From Marinococcus sp. PL1-022 (GTDB lineage Bacteria; Bacillota; Bacilli; Bacillales; Marinococcaceae): 64,000 nt of DNA. Positions 33,088 to 43,223 of this stretch are shown here, in pieces (position 1 is the stretch's first letter; each line of letters starts with the position of its first letter). The stretch lies in contig NZ_JAWXCX010000001.1 in assembly GCF_033845285.1 (NCBI RefSeq), positions 3,053,495 to 3,117,494 of the forward strand, read 5' to 3'. The position numbers and the translations under genes are program-made. A model generated the notes under the pieces. The model was given only the letters and a program-made list of their open reading frames with translations. It was not told the DNA's origin and made no database searches.

Positions 33088-34420
33088 ACTGGGAGGAAGC
33101 TTTATATTCGCGAATATAAAGCCGGTAGGATTGGATGCCAGCGAATAGAAATAAAATCCCCGTACATATAAAGAGCGGCGCGACAAGTCCGGAGCAGATG
33201 GCAGCGATCCATGGGTAGGACGCCTCTCCAAAATGGCAGAAGCCCCATAGCCCCAGGGCAACAGTAGTGCTTACCGCCCCGACCAGAAACGGGCGGTATT
33301 TTTTATACGCAGCAATAATAAACCAGCCGCCAAACAAAGTGTAGAAAAAACCAATCACATATACGTTGACTGCTTTTTGGGCCGCCCCGAGCCCGGCAGA
33401 GAGTAGCGAATCTCCGGCTTGATCCATATTAACGGGAACCACTTCATCGGCCCCGGATGCGCTGTTCACAATACGCAGTTCATACTCCGCAGGCTCCTCC
33501 GGCCAGTTTTTCTGGTGCATGTAGGCAATATCATCTGACTGATGAAAAAAAGAAGGAGAAGCAACATTGTTTTCATGGCTGGTTAATCTTTTGGCCTGCA
33601 TTTCTTTTAGGTCATATAAAAATAAATCGTACTGGTAGTTTTGCTCCTGGCTCGAAGCAACGTTGGTTGTATAGGCATAGCGGCTTTCTGACGGCGAGGC
33701 TGTCGGATTGTAAAGCCCCCCGGGGAGGTTGTTCGCGAATTCGATATGCTCCTCATATACTTTGTTATTCAGCGTCTTCATTCCCACGTGCATTTCATCA
33801 TCGGGGCCTTCCGTGTAAGTATACAGAAGTATATTGCCCGTAGCGTCCGGAGAGATGTTTCCCATTAAATACTTGCTTTCACGGGTGATTTTTTTGTAAG
33901 CGCCTCCGCCGGCAGGCATGGAGTAGATGCTAAATCCTGCCTCTGTACTCCGGTCGGCAGATTTCCAGGCGTCCGCAGGCATGCCTAAAAAGTAAATGAG
34001 CTGGCCATCCGGGGAGTAGGCAGCATCGCGCACGTGGAGTTCACTGCCAGTTAAACGTTCATGCTGGCTGCTTTTTGTCTCTGCTGTATAAAGAGAGCGA
34101 ACCGAATCATTTTGCTCCGATAAAAATAGAATGCTCTCCGGCGACTGCGGATGGAAAGAAGGAGAGAATTGCGGCTGATTCAGATCAGTAAGCGGCTCAG
34201 GATTTTTGCCATCAGCAGTTGAGGTATATATTTTTTCCTGGCCGTTCGTGATATATGTGAACGCTAATTTATCATCAGAAGGAGCGACAGACACGCTGCT
34301 TCCCATTCCGTCAAAGGACCGGTAAGGGTCTTCTGCCTTGGAATAACCGATAGCTGTAGAACTTATTAATAAAACGGCAGTAATAAGAACGGCCCGGAGC
34401 AGCCAGCGGGGAAAGCGCAT
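33086..34420 (-). CDS. Beta-propeller (PD40/TolB-like) membrane protein of unknown function
   Basis: 444 residues. Residues 1-25 are a signal or anchor segment. About 30-340 carry repeated WD40-like blades with motifs such as DDKLAFTY, SPSFHPQSPESILFLS, DAAYSPDGQLIYFLG and SPSESRYAYT. The last 90 residues contain three to four membrane segments, an unusual order for PD40 proteins. So the propeller is outside and tethered at the C-terminus. The gene interrupts the tmk-darA order found in B. subtilis and is on the opposite strand. No function can be given. Confidence 0.75.
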   Translation of the reverse strand: MRFPRWLLRAVLITAVLLISSTAIGYSKAEDPYRSFDGMGSSVSVAPSDDKLAFTYITNGQEKIYTSTADGKNPEPLTDLNQPQFSPSFHPQSPESILFLSEQNDSVRSLYTAETKSSQHERLTGSELHVRDAAYSPDGQLIYFLGMPADAWKSADRSTEAGFSIYSMPAGGGAYKKITRESKYLMGNISPDATGNILLYTYTEGPDDEMHVGMKTLNNKVYEEHIEFANNLPGGLYNPTASPSESRYAYTTNVASSQEQNYQYDLFLYDLKEMQAKRLTSHENNVASPSFFHQSDDIAYMHQKNWPEEPAEYELRIVNSASGADEVVPVNMDQAGDSLLSAGLGAAQKAVNVYVIGFFYTLFGGWFIIAAYKKYRPFLVGAVSTTVALGLWGFCHFGEASYPWIAAICSGLVAPLFICTGILFLFAGIQSYRLYIREYKASSQ

Positions 34421-34609
34421 GAGTCCAACTTCCTTTCTTCTTTAATCTGATGGTTCGGTAATGCCATAAATAGGAAACTGTTACTTGAAGTATTCCATAT
34501 TTTGCTGCTGGCATCAATTCCAGTGTGTTTATTCCTGAATATTGATCAAAAAGTCTTAGGCTTAAGGATTGGAATAATTATTCAAAAAATGGCTGTTTCG
34601 TTGGCGTGC

Positions 34610-34638
34610 TTCACTTTTTGCTGCATATACAGTAAAAT
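34610..34638 (+). promoter_or_regulatory. Probable sigma-A promoter of darA-holB-ricT
   Basis: TTCACT, 17-bp spacer, TAAAAT. It restarts transcription of the conserved operon after the opposite-strand insertion. Confidence 0.5.
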
Positions 34639-34673
34639 AAAAGTAATAAATAATGTGGATTTGGATGAAATAG

Positions 34674-35015
<342 letters not shown>

Positions 35016-35031
35016 AGACGGAGAGATTAAC

Positions 35032-36021
35032 ATGAGTTGGGAAGCCATGCAGGAAGAACAGCCTACAGTCATGTCGCTGTTGGAAAAAAGCATGAATAAA
35101 GACCGCGTGGCCCATGCTTATATATTTGAGGGAAAAGCGGGTGCCGGCAAGCGTGAAACAGCGCTTCTAATGGCACAGCGCTTTTTTTGCATAGAAAAAA
35201 TCGGTCCGGCGCCGTGCGGGGACTGCCGGGAATGCCGCAGAATTACGCACGGCAACCATTCGGAAGTAATGTTTTTACAGCCGGAAGGCGCTTCAATCAA
35301 AAAAGCACAGGTGGAAATGCTTCAAAAAGAATTTACCTACAAAGGAATGGAAGCCCGTTTAAAAATTTATATTATTGAAGACGCTGACCGTATGACGGCC
35401 AGTGCGGCCAACAGTCTGCTGAAGTTTCTCGAAGAACCGGAAAGCCCGACACTGGCCATTTTATTAACAGAGAATGCGCATTTCCTCCTGGACACTATTC
35501 AGTCCCGTGCCCAAAAGATTTCGTTCTCTCCCCCTTCCATTGAACGGCGCCGCCGTCTGTTCCAGGAAAGGGAGGGCACAGGGGAAATTGCAGCCGGCCT
35601 GCTTGCAAAGCTTCCTCATGTGCCGGAGCGTGAAAGCGAGGCAGCACTGGCTGAGTGGATTGTACAGGGTCGAAATCTAGTGATACAATTAACAGAAGAG
35701 GTGCATCAGCGCCTTCACAGTGCATTATTGACACTACAGGATAAATGGCTTGGACATTTTTCAGATAGAGAAGAACTGGACATCGGCTTAGATATGCTGC
35801 TTTTTTGGTATCGCGACCTTCTGTCGATCACATACGGTTCGGATGACATCACATACTTCGATCAAAAAGCGACGTTGGAACGAGTAGCCCTTCGTTTTTC
35901 AGAAATGGAGGTCGTTGCCCGACTGCAGGCAATTTTAGAAGCAAAGCGCCGGCTCCGGGCCAACGCGAATGCGCAGCTTCTGATGGAACAGCTGCTGATC
36001 CAGTTACAGGAGGGATCATGA
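35032..36021 (+). CDS. holB: DNA polymerase III delta-prime subunit
   Basis: Clamp-loader subunit, 329 residues. AAA+ fold with the modified P-loop GKAGAGKR, zinc cluster CGDCRECRR with a preceding Cys, and FLEEPESPT/SRAQK (SRC-like motif). The ATG at 35032 follows ACGGAGAG; the frame opens ten codons earlier inside darA without a better site. The stop overlaps ricT by 4 bp (ATGA). Confidence 0.94.
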   Translation: MSWEAMQEEQPTVMSLLEKSMNKDRVAHAYIFEGKAGAGKRETALLMAQRFFCIEKIGPAPCGDCRECRRITHGNHSEVMFLQPEGASIKKAQVEMLQKEFTYKGMEARLKIYIIEDADRMTASAANSLLKFLEEPESPTLAILLTENAHFLLDTIQSRAQKISFSPPSIERRRRLFQEREGTGEIAAGLLAKLPHVPERESEAALAEWIVQGRNLVIQLTEEVHQRLHSALLTLQDKWLGHFSDREELDIGLDMLLFWYRDLLSITYGSDDITYFDQKATLERVALRFSEMEVVARLQAILEAKRRLRANANAQLLMEQLLIQLQEGS

Positions 36022-36839
36022 CATTGCATGATGTAGTAGGCGTCCGGTTTAAAAAGGCGGGAAAGATTTATTACTTTTCCCCAAACGGCCATGACGCGCA
36101 GGTAGAAAACTGGGTCATAGTAGAAACGGCCAGAGGAATTGAGTACGGAAAAGTAGTGCTTGAAAATAAGCAGGTCAGCGGCGATGATGTCGTATTGCCG
36201 CTTAAAAAGGTTATGAGGCTTGCCGATGAGGATGATCATGCCGCTGTAAAAGAAAACAAACAGCTTGAGCAGGAAGCCTACGATCTCGGCTGTGAAAAAA
36301 TTTCGACACATCAGCTGGATATGAATCTGGTGAACGTGGAATATACCTTTGACCGGAATAAGATTTTGTTTTATTTCACGGCAGAAGGCCGGGTGGATTT
36401 CCGCCAATTGGTGAAGGATTTAGCTTCCCAGTTTCGTACGAGGATTGAACTCCGGCAGATTGGTGTCCGGGATGAAGCCAAAATGCTCGGTGGGATTGGT
36501 CCGTGTGGAAGAATGCTTTGCTGTTCGACGTTTCTCGGGGATTTTGAGCCGGTTTCCATTAAAATGGCAAAGGATCAGAATCTTTCCTTAAATCCGGCAA
36601 AGATTTCCGGCCTGTGCGGCAGGCTTATGTGCTGTTTGAAATATGAAAATGATCATTATGAAACAGCCAAGCGTGAAATGCCGGACGTTGGCGAGCATAT
36701 TAATACCCCGGAAGGCAAAGGAAAAGTGGCCGGTATCAATATTTTAGAACGTCTCGTACAGGTGAACTACGCAGAAGAAGAGAGAGTATTGGAATTTTCG
36801 CTGGACGAGCTGCTTGATGAAGGCTTCATCGCAGGATAA
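36018..36839 (+). CDS. ricT: PSP1-domain protein RicT (YaaT)
   Basis: 273 residues. PSP1 domain with conserved cysteines in [16 protein letters not shown] and [13 protein letters not shown], which hold Fe-S clusters in the RicAFT complex. In B. subtilis this complex guides RNase Y processing and affects sporulation, competence and biofilm formation. Translationally coupled to holB. Confidence 0.94.
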   Translation: MTLHDVVGVRFKKAGKIYYFSPNGHDAQVENWVIVETARGIEYGKVVLENKQVSGDDVVLPLKKVMRLADEDDHAAVKENKQLEQEAYDLGCEKISTHQLDMNLVNVEYTFDRNKILFYFTAEGRVDFRQLVKDLASQFRTRIELRQIGVRDEAKMLGGIGPCGRMLCCSTFLGDFEPVSIKMAKDQNLSLNPAKISGLCGRLMCCLKYENDHYETAKREMPDVGEHINTPEGKGKVAGINILERLVQVNYAEEERVLEFSLDELLDEGFIAG

Positions 36840-36871
36840 CAGTTAAACGGACGGAGAAGGTGGGAGTGCGA

Positions 36872-37240
36872 GTGGATAAAAAAGAAATCTTCTCCCAGGT
36901 GATTCATATGGAAGAGCGGATCGGAAGGCTCCATGATGAACTGGGAGAGCTCAAAGAACAGCTGGCGATGCTGATTGAAGAGAACCAGGCACTCGTACTT
37001 GAAAATCAGCATCTGCGTCAGCGGGTGGAAGACAGCGGTGAGGGAATACAGGAAAAGGAATTAGCCGGAGGCGCGTCTCAGCCTGGGCCGAGCCGCATTC
37101 AGACGAGCAGCATGGGGGAGGGCTATGACAATCTTGCCCGCCTGTACCATGAAGGCTTCCACATTTGTAATATGCATTACGGCAGCCTGCGGACGGATGG
37201 GGACTGCTTATTCTGCCTCTCCTTTTTAAATCAAAAATAA
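36872..37240 (+). CDS. yabA: Replication initiation control protein YabA
   Basis: Regulator that bridges DnaA and the sliding clamp DnaN to limit initiation. 122 residues: N-terminal leucine-zipper coiled coil (about 5-55), flexible linker, and C-terminal zinc motif [22 protein letters not shown] chose GTG at 36872 because the product then begins MDKKEIF, as in B. subtilis; earlier in-frame GTG codons at 36860 and 36866 lie inside the purine-rich ribosome site. Confidence 0.92.
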   Translation: MDKKEIFSQVIHMEERIGRLHDELGELKEQLAMLIEENQALVLENQHLRQRVEDSGEGIQEKELAGGASQPGPSRIQTSSMGEGYDNLARLYHEGFHICNMHYGSLRTDGDCLFCLSFLNQK

Positions 37241-37252
37241 AAAAATCCATCT

Positions 37253-37290
37253 GGAACCGCCTGTCTGTAAAGACAAGCGGTTTCGTTTAT
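37253..37290 (+). terminator. Terminator after yabA
   Basis: GGAACCGCCTGTCT and AGACAAGCGGTTTC form a 14-bp stem with one mismatch, then GTTTAT. Confidence 0.7.
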
Positions 37291-37336
37291 ATCTTCAGGA
37301 CACACAGCGAGCTTTTTCAGCGAGGAGGGCATGCAG

Positions 37337-37812
37337 ATGATCAGGCTGGTACAAGAGGAGGACTACGAAGCGGTGCGACGGGTGGCTGAGCTCACCTGGG
37401 AGCATACGTATAAGAATTTAATACCGGCCCGGACGAGAGAGGCGTTCATTGACGCTGCGTATTCTAAAAAAATGTTTGATATTAAGCGTGGAGAGTCCAT
37501 ATTTTTAGCTGCAGTTACCGAAAGCGTTCTGATAGGCTATATTAACGTGCTCCAGCAGGAGGAGGCAGAGCTGGCAGCTCTTTACGTACTCCCTGGGTAT
37601 CAGCGGTCCGGCTGGGGGCAAAAACTGTTCGATGCCGGAATGGGACGCATTTCTGCCGAAAAGAAGACGATGACAGTGTATGTGGAAGAGGGAATACCCG
37701 GGCTGAAGCTTTTTACAGGAAGCAGGGCTTCCGGGAAACGGAGCGCTTCACAGAAATGTTTATGGAAACGCCGTTAAAAACGATAAAAATGAAAAGAAGG
37801 CTGTCCGTGTGA
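37337..37812 (+). pseudogene. GNAT acetyltransferase with a frameshift
   Basis: The first 118 codons give an ordinary GNAT domain (MIRLVQEEDYEAVRRVAE, AALYVLPGYQRSGWGQKLFD for acetyl-CoA binding). At about 37691-37695 the frame should read EEGNTRAEAFYRKQGFRE, but one A is missing from GGGAATACC. In the zero frame translation runs on into nonsense to 37777; in the shifted frame the true end AFYRKQGFRETERF and so on continues to TGA at 37812. Either a real one-base deletion or a sequencing error. Ribosome site AGGAGGGC before ATG 37337. Not present at this place in B. subtilis. Confidence 0.8.
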
Positions 37813-37886
37813 AGAAAGGCTTGAACGGTCTTTTACCGAAATGGCCGGTATTACAATAAAAGCAATGCGAAAGGACTGGATCATCA

Positions 37887-38768
37887 ATGGACGATACTTC
37901 AAAAAGCATCAAGGAAAACGTTCAGGCTCGCACAATAACCCTTCGGGACGGCACGGAGCTTCCGTCGCTTGGCCAGGGTACATGGCATATGGGAGACAAT
38001 GCCGGGCTGAGGGAGCAGGAAATAGAAGCATTACGTACGGGACTTGATTATGGAATGACGGTTATTGATACAGCTGAAATGTACGGCGGTGGTAAGGCAG
38101 AGGAACTCGCCGGAGAGGCATTGAAAGGAAGAAGAGAGGAAGCCTTTCTTGTTTCTAAGGTTCTTCCCAATAACGCAGACGGCGAAAAACTTGAAAAAGC
38201 ATGTGAAGGGTCGCTCAGCCGTCTCGGCGTAGAACAGCTGGATTTGTATTTACTCCATTGGCGCGGAAGTGTTCCTTTCGAAGAAACGGTGAAGGGGATG
38301 GAAAAATTAAAAGCAGATGGAAAAATCAAGCGATGGGGCGTTTCCAACCTGGATACCCGGGAGATGAAAGAGCTGCTCTCGCTTGAGCACGGAGATAATG
38401 CCGTCTGCAATCAAGTGCTATATCATCTGGCTTCACGGGGAATTGAGTTTGATCTGATGCCGTGGATGAAGGAGCAGCGGATGCCGGTAATGGCATACTG
38501 CCCACTGGACCAGGGAGGAGGGCGTACGCTTATAGAAAGCCGTACCCTGCAGAGAATCGCTGAACGACGGAGCATGACTCCGCTGCAGATTGCGCTCGCC
38601 TGGACCATTCATTCAGGAATGGTGTTAAGCATTCCGAAAACGTCCAATCCGGAGCATGTGCGGGAGAATGCCGAAGCGGCGAGTGTGACACTGACAAATG
38701 AAGAAATCGAAATGCTTGATCAGGCTTTTCCGAAGCCGCAGACAAAACAACCGCTCGACATCGTGTAG
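37887..38768 (+). CDS. Aldo/keto reductase
   Basis: 293 residues with AKR tetrad DTAEMYGGG (D and Y), K in LVSKVLP and H in YLLHWRG, and the cofactor segment SIPKTSNPEHVRENAEA. Closest in type to the AKR11/YeaE-like group (start RDGTELPSLGQGTWHMGD). Ribosome site AAAGGA, 11 bp before the ATG. Inserted between yabA and trmN6 relative to B. subtilis. Confidence 0.9.
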   Translation: MDDTSKSIKENVQARTITLRDGTELPSLGQGTWHMGDNAGLREQEIEALRTGLDYGMTVIDTAEMYGGGKAEELAGEALKGRREEAFLVSKVLPNNADGEKLEKACEGSLSRLGVEQLDLYLLHWRGSVPFEETVKGMEKLKADGKIKRWGVSNLDTREMKELLSLEHGDNAVCNQVLYHLASRGIEFDLMPWMKEQRMPVMAYCPLDQGGGRTLIESRTLQRIAERRSMTPLQIALAWTIHSGMVLSIPKTSNPEHVRENAEAASVTLTNEEIEMLDQAFPKPQTKQPLDIV

Positions 38769-38774
38769 CTGCCA

Positions 38775-38806
38775 GCCGGCCTTTTCGTATGAGAAGGCCG
38801 GTTTTT
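38775..38806 (+). terminator. Terminator after the aldo/keto reductase
   Basis: CCGGCCTTTTC-GTAT-GAGAAGGCCGG followed by TTTTT. Confidence 0.9.
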
Positions 38807-38894
38807 ATGCCGGATCGAGAAGAAATAGGCTGCAGGCATGTGCTAAAATATAAATAATTCTTTACGCGGGCAGAAATGTGCAAGGAGTCTTTTG

Positions 38895-40613
38895 ATGAAA
38901 ACTATTTTACGCTACGCGCGTCCGTATAAAGCAGCAGCAGTGTTGTCTTTTTTTCTGATTTTAATTGAATTATCAGTGGAACTATTCCAGCCGCTTCTTC
39001 TTGCAAGGCTGATCGATGACGGCCTGGCAAACAATGATATCGGTCTGGTGGTGGGCCTTGGGCTTGCGATGGCGGGCCTGGCCCTGCTCAGCTTCGGTGT
39101 CGGGATTTTGAACTGTTTTTTCGCTGATCATGTCGGGCACAGCACCGGCTTTGATCTGCGCAATGAAATGTATAAGCGTATTCAGGAGTCGAGTCTGGAG
39201 AATCTGCAGGATTTCCCGCAGTCCTCGCTGCTTACCAGGCTCACTAACGATATTACCCAGGTACAAAACATGATTGTGATGCTGCTCCGGTTTATGCTGC
39301 GTTCGCCGCTTTTACTAATTGGCGCGACTGTCATGGCTTTTGTGGTAAATGTCCGAATGGCGCTCATACTTGTAATCTTTATTCCTTTTTTATTGCTTAT
39401 ACTTGCATGGCTGATGACAAAAGGAATGACTTATTTCGGCAGCCTGCAAAAACGTATTGATGCGGTAAACAGAGTAATGAAGGAAAACCTTGGCGGTCTA
39501 AGGCTTGTACGGGTTTTTGGCCGTGAGCAGCATGAAATTAAACGTTTTTTTGTACAGAATGAAGCTTTACAGGCTAGCGCTCTTAAAGCTTTTCGTTATA
39601 CAGCTCTTACTTCGCCCATCCTGCTTTTTTTAATGAATGCAGCGATTGTGCTCATGCTTTGGATTGGGGGATCTGCCGTGCAGAACAACGAGGCCCAGGT
39701 AGGTGAGGTGGTAGCGGTGGTTAACTATGCTACAAGAATGACTGGCGCGCTTGGGGTTGTCGGTATGCTGATTACGCTGCTTGCACGGGCCAGAACTTCC
39801 GCCTCGCGGATTGAAGAGGTGCTCGAAGGCACCGAAAAAGAAAATTCCGGGCAGGAGGAAGTAAAAGAAGAAGGAAGTATAAATGTTGAATTTGAGAATG
39901 TAACTTTTGCTTATAGTGACACCCGGGTTCCGGCTCTGAATAATGTGACGTTCCACGTGAAACACGGCGAGCAGATGGCGGTTCTCGGGGCGACCGGGGC
40001 CGGTAAATCCTCTTTGTTCCAGTTAATGCTTCGTTTATACGAACCGGTCAGTGGCCGTCTTTTTATTGATAATTCGGACATCAGGGACCTCGACATTGCT
40101 TCGTTAAGAACGCAGATTGGCTATGTGCCCCAGGAGGCGAAATTATTTTCAGGGACGATCCGGGAAAATATTCAGTGGGGGCTTGAGGAAGCTGGAGCTG
40201 AGGAAATAAGCAAGGCGGTGAAAGCGTCTCAGCTTGAGGAAACGATCCGGGCTCTTCCCGAGCAGGAGCAGACGATGATCGGCCAGAATGGCGTAAACCT
40301 CTCGGGTGGCCAGAAGCAGCGGGTGACTATTGCCCGGGCGCTGCTGCGGAACCCGGGGCTGCTGCTCCTGGATGACAGCACCAGTGCGCTGGATGCGGAA
40401 ACGGAGGCTGAATTCCTGGAGGCCCTTGAAGCGTACCCATGCACCTCTATTTTAGTGACTCAAAAGCTTTCCACGGCGCTAAAGGCGGATAAAATGCTGC
40501 TTCTCGAGCACGGGGAAGTCATCGGGTTCGGTACTCATGAAGAGCTGTATAATGAGTCTGCATTCTACAGGCAGCTGTATCAATCACAGTACGGGAAGGA
40601 GGCGGCGACATGA
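38895..40613 (+). CDS. Heterodimeric ABC exporter subunit with degenerate ATPase (YfiB-like)
   Basis: 572 residues: six membrane segments then an ATPase with Walker A GATGAGKS and signature LSGGQKQR. The catalytic Glu after Walker B is Asp (LLLLDDSTSALD) and the switch His is Gln (LVTQKLS). This is the mark of the non-hydrolysing subunit in asymmetric exporters such as BmrCD and TM287/288. ATG at 38895 follows CAAGGAG. Its stop overlaps the next gene (ATGA), which encodes the canonical partner. Likely a multidrug or lipid exporter. Confidence 0.9.
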   Translation: MKTILRYARPYKAAAVLSFFLILIELSVELFQPLLLARLIDDGLANNDIGLVVGLGLAMAGLALLSFGVGILNCFFADHVGHSTGFDLRNEMYKRIQESSLENLQDFPQSSLLTRLTNDITQVQNMIVMLLRFMLRSPLLLIGATVMAFVVNVRMALILVIFIPFLLLILAWLMTKGMTYFGSLQKRIDAVNRVMKENLGGLRLVRVFGREQHEIKRFFVQNEALQASALKAFRYTALTSPILLFLMNAAIVLMLWIGGSAVQNNEAQVGEVVAVVNYATRMTGALGVVGMLITLLARARTSASRIEEVLEGTEKENSGQEEVKEEGSINVEFENVTFAYSDTRVPALNNVTFHVKHGEQMAVLGATGAGKSSLFQLMLRLYEPVSGRLFIDNSDIRDLDIASLRTQIGYVPQEAKLFSGTIRENIQWGLEEAGAEEISKAVKASQLEETIRALPEQEQTMIGQNGVNLSGGQKQRVTIARALLRNPGLLLLDDSTSALDAETEAEFLEALEAYPCTSILVTQKLSTALKADKMLLLEHGEVIGFGTHEELYNESAFYRQLYQSQYGKEAAT

Positions 40614-42442
40614 AAAAGCGTTGGATTACCTCGCCGTTTCAATATAAACACCCGGACATTGACCCCTCACAGGCAGACGGCCGCCCGGACACCGAGCGGA
40701 TACAGAACTGGAAACGCACCACAGCCAGGCTCTGGTCTTACCTGGCCGTTCAGAAATGGCGGCTGACAGCTGTTTTTGTCTGTGTTCTTTTTACTGCTGC
40801 CTTTATGCTCTCGGGACCGCTGCTTCTCGGCCATATTGTGGACCAGTATTTAGTGCCGCAGCAGCTCGAAGGGCTTGGAACGATACTTTTGCTGTTGTTT
40901 GCTGTATACGTTGGGTGGGGTGTCATGAGCACCATCCAGACGTACATGATGATTTCTCTTGCCCAGCAGGCCGTTTTTAAGCTTCGTTATCACCTTTTTT
41001 CCCATCTGCAGACACTGCCGCTTTCGTTTTTTGACAAACGGCAGCATGGATCCATTATGAGCAGAATGACGAACGATATGGATAACATATCAACTACTTT
41101 AAACACGTCAGTCGTACAGATCATGACCAGCCTGTTAACGTTTACCGGAATTCTCGTTATCATGCTGGTGATCAGCCCGCTTCTCACCTTTTTTACGCTT
41201 TTGTTTCTGCCGGTCATGTTTTTTGGTCTGCGCTGGATTACGAGGCGCACAAGACTGTTGTTTCAAAAGCAGCAGCAGGCGGTTGGGGCAGTGAACGGGT
41301 ATGCCGAAGAAACGATTTCCGGACAGTCGATCGTGAAGGTGTTTTCTAAAGAGCCGCGTGTCATGAGGAACTTTGAACAGGAAAGCGACACCCTCCGTCA
41401 TGCCGGATTTTGGGCTCAGACATATTCTGGCTTTATCCCGAAATGGATGAATTTTTTAAACAATATTAATTTCGCGGTCACTGCAGGAGCCGGAGGCATT
41501 TTGGCATATTATGGTGTCGGTGCGGTTACCATTGGCACAATCGTGATTTTTGTGGAATATTCCCGTCAGTTTACCCGGCCGCTGAGTGACCTGGCGAACC
41601 AGTTTAATGCTCTTTTCGCGGCGCTTGCCGGGGCAGAGAGAATTTTTTCCTTTCTGGACGAAAAAGCAGAGGACCACCGGGAGAAAGAAGGAACAGCACA
41701 CACTGTTTCGGGGGAAGTGGAGTTTCAGGATGTATCGTTTGGCTATGAAAATGAAAAGGTGCTTCGCGGCATTGATTTTCATGTAAATGCCGGCGAAACA
41801 GCTGCTTTTATAGGACCCACCGGTTCTGGAAAAACCACCGTTATGAATTTAATCATCGGCTTTTATACGGCGGAAGCCGGCGAGGTCTACGTGGATCACA
41901 CCCCTCTTTCCGAATGGAATATTAAGCACCTTCGGCAGCAGATGAGCGTAGTTCTGCAGGATGATTTTCTGTTTGAAAAAACTGTAATGGAAAACATACG
42001 CTATGGTAATCTGGATGCTTCGGATGAAGAAGTGATAGAAGCGGCGAAGGCAGCCAATGCCCATGCATTTATCGAACGGCTGCCGGAAGGGTACCAGACG
42101 ATGCTTGGAAAGGAAGGAAGTGGCTTCAGTCATGGGCAGCGGCAGCTGCTTTCCATCGCCAAGGCAGTTTTGTCCGACCCAAAAATTCTGATTCTTGATG
42201 AAGCAACTTCAAGCGTGGATACAGTAACAGAAATGAGAATACAGGAGGCGCTGGGGCGTTTAATGAAAGGGCGTACTTCTTTTGTAGTAGCCCACCGTTT
42301 AAATACTATTGAAAAAGCAGATATCATCTATGTAATGGACAATGGAGAAATTGCAGAACAGGGAACGCACAGTGAGCTTCTTCGACAGCAGGGACGGTAT
42401 GCAGCTTTTCAGCAGGCCAATCAACAGAAGGTGGATATATGA
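40610..42442 (+). CDS. Heterodimeric ABC exporter subunit with canonical ATPase (YfiC-like)
   Basis: 610 residues. An extra cytoplasmic N-terminus of about 40 residues, six membrane segments, and an ATPase with GPTGSGKT, Walker B ILILDEATSSVD with its catalytic Glu and the switch His in VVAHRLN. The signature is FSHGQRQ instead of LSGGQ; the changed signature faces the partner's degenerate site, as expected for a heterodimer. Coupled to the preceding gene by a 4-bp overlap. It is the hydrolysing half of the pair. Confidence 0.9.
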   Translation: MKKRWITSPFQYKHPDIDPSQADGRPDTERIQNWKRTTARLWSYLAVQKWRLTAVFVCVLFTAAFMLSGPLLLGHIVDQYLVPQQLEGLGTILLLLFAVYVGWGVMSTIQTYMMISLAQQAVFKLRYHLFSHLQTLPLSFFDKRQHGSIMSRMTNDMDNISTTLNTSVVQIMTSLLTFTGILVIMLVISPLLTFFTLLFLPVMFFGLRWITRRTRLLFQKQQQAVGAVNGYAEETISGQSIVKVFSKEPRVMRNFEQESDTLRHAGFWAQTYSGFIPKWMNFLNNINFAVTAGAGGILAYYGVGAVTIGTIVIFVEYSRQFTRPLSDLANQFNALFAALAGAERIFSFLDEKAEDHREKEGTAHTVSGEVEFQDVSFGYENEKVLRGIDFHVNAGETAAFIGPTGSGKTTVMNLIIGFYTAEAGEVYVDHTPLSEWNIKHLRQQMSVVLQDDFLFEKTVMENIRYGNLDASDEEVIEAAKAANAHAFIERLPEGYQTMLGKEGSGFSHGQRQLLSIAKAVLSDPKILILDEATSSVDTVTEMRIQEALGRLMKGRTSFVVAHRLNTIEKADIIYVMDNGEIAEQGTHSELLRQQGRYAAFQQANQQKVDI

Positions 42443-42482
42443 AAAAAACTGTGAAACAATATAAAATCAGGGGGCGTAGGCA

Positions 42483-43223
42483 GTGAAAGAGGTATTACAA
42501 GAAGGAGAGAGATTCGACCATACCCCTTCTAAAAAGCCTATTATTCAACATGAAAATGCTTTTGCGTTTTCCATTGACTCGGTGCTGCTTGCGTATTTTT
42601 GCTCTGTGCCGAAAACTGTTGGGAAGATTATCGACCTTGGCACCGGCAACGGGATCATCCCTCTGTTATTAACAGAGCGGAGCCGTGTTCCTGTGAGAGG
42701 TATAGAAAGACAGCCGGAGCTGTGTGATATGGCGGTACGGACGATGGCCATGAATGAAGTGGACGGGCAGGTTACCGTTCAGCAGGCAGACGTACGGACG
42801 GTTCGTTCGAGGTATCACGGTGATCAGTGGTCGCTGGTGACGTGCAATCCTCCTTATTTTGATACCAGCCGGCTGGCAATGAAAAATAAGCAGGAAAAGC
42901 TGGCAAACGCGCGCCACGAGGAGCACGGAAGCCTGGAGGAATTTGTCCGGGGCGCCGCATTTTTAGCCAAGCAGAAGGGAAAGGTGGCTATGGTTCTTCG
43001 TCCGGAAAGGCTTGCAGAGCTGCTTAGTTATTACCAGAAATACCGGATCGAGCCGAAGCGGATACAGTTTGTTCATCCAAAGGCAGAACGGGCGGCAAAT
43101 ATCGTGATGGTGGAGGGAATAAAGGCCGGCAGGCCCGGTTTGGAATGTCTTCCCGCGATTATTGTATATAACGCGGACGGACAGTATACAGAGGAGTTTC
43201 AGGCGTACTATGGAACAAGGTAA
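42483..43223 (+). CDS. trmN6: tRNA1(Val) adenine-37 N6-methyltransferase
   Basis: 246 residues with SAM-binding motif IIDLGTGNGIIPLLL and the N6-adenine methylase motif TCNPPYFD. B. subtilis yabB at the same place. GTG start, preceded by GGGGGCGUAGG-type purines. Ends inside the following yazA gene. Confidence 0.9.
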   Translation: MKEVLQEGERFDHTPSKKPIIQHENAFAFSIDSVLLAYFCSVPKTVGKIIDLGTGNGIIPLLLTERSRVPVRGIERQPELCDMAVRTMAMNEVDGQVTVQQADVRTVRSRYHGDQWSLVTCNPPYFDTSRLAMKNKQEKLANARHEEHGSLEEFVRGAAFLAKQKGKVAMVLRPERLAELLSYYQKYRIEPKRIQFVHPKAERAANIVMVEGIKAGRPGLECLPAIIVYNADGQYTEEFQAYYGTR

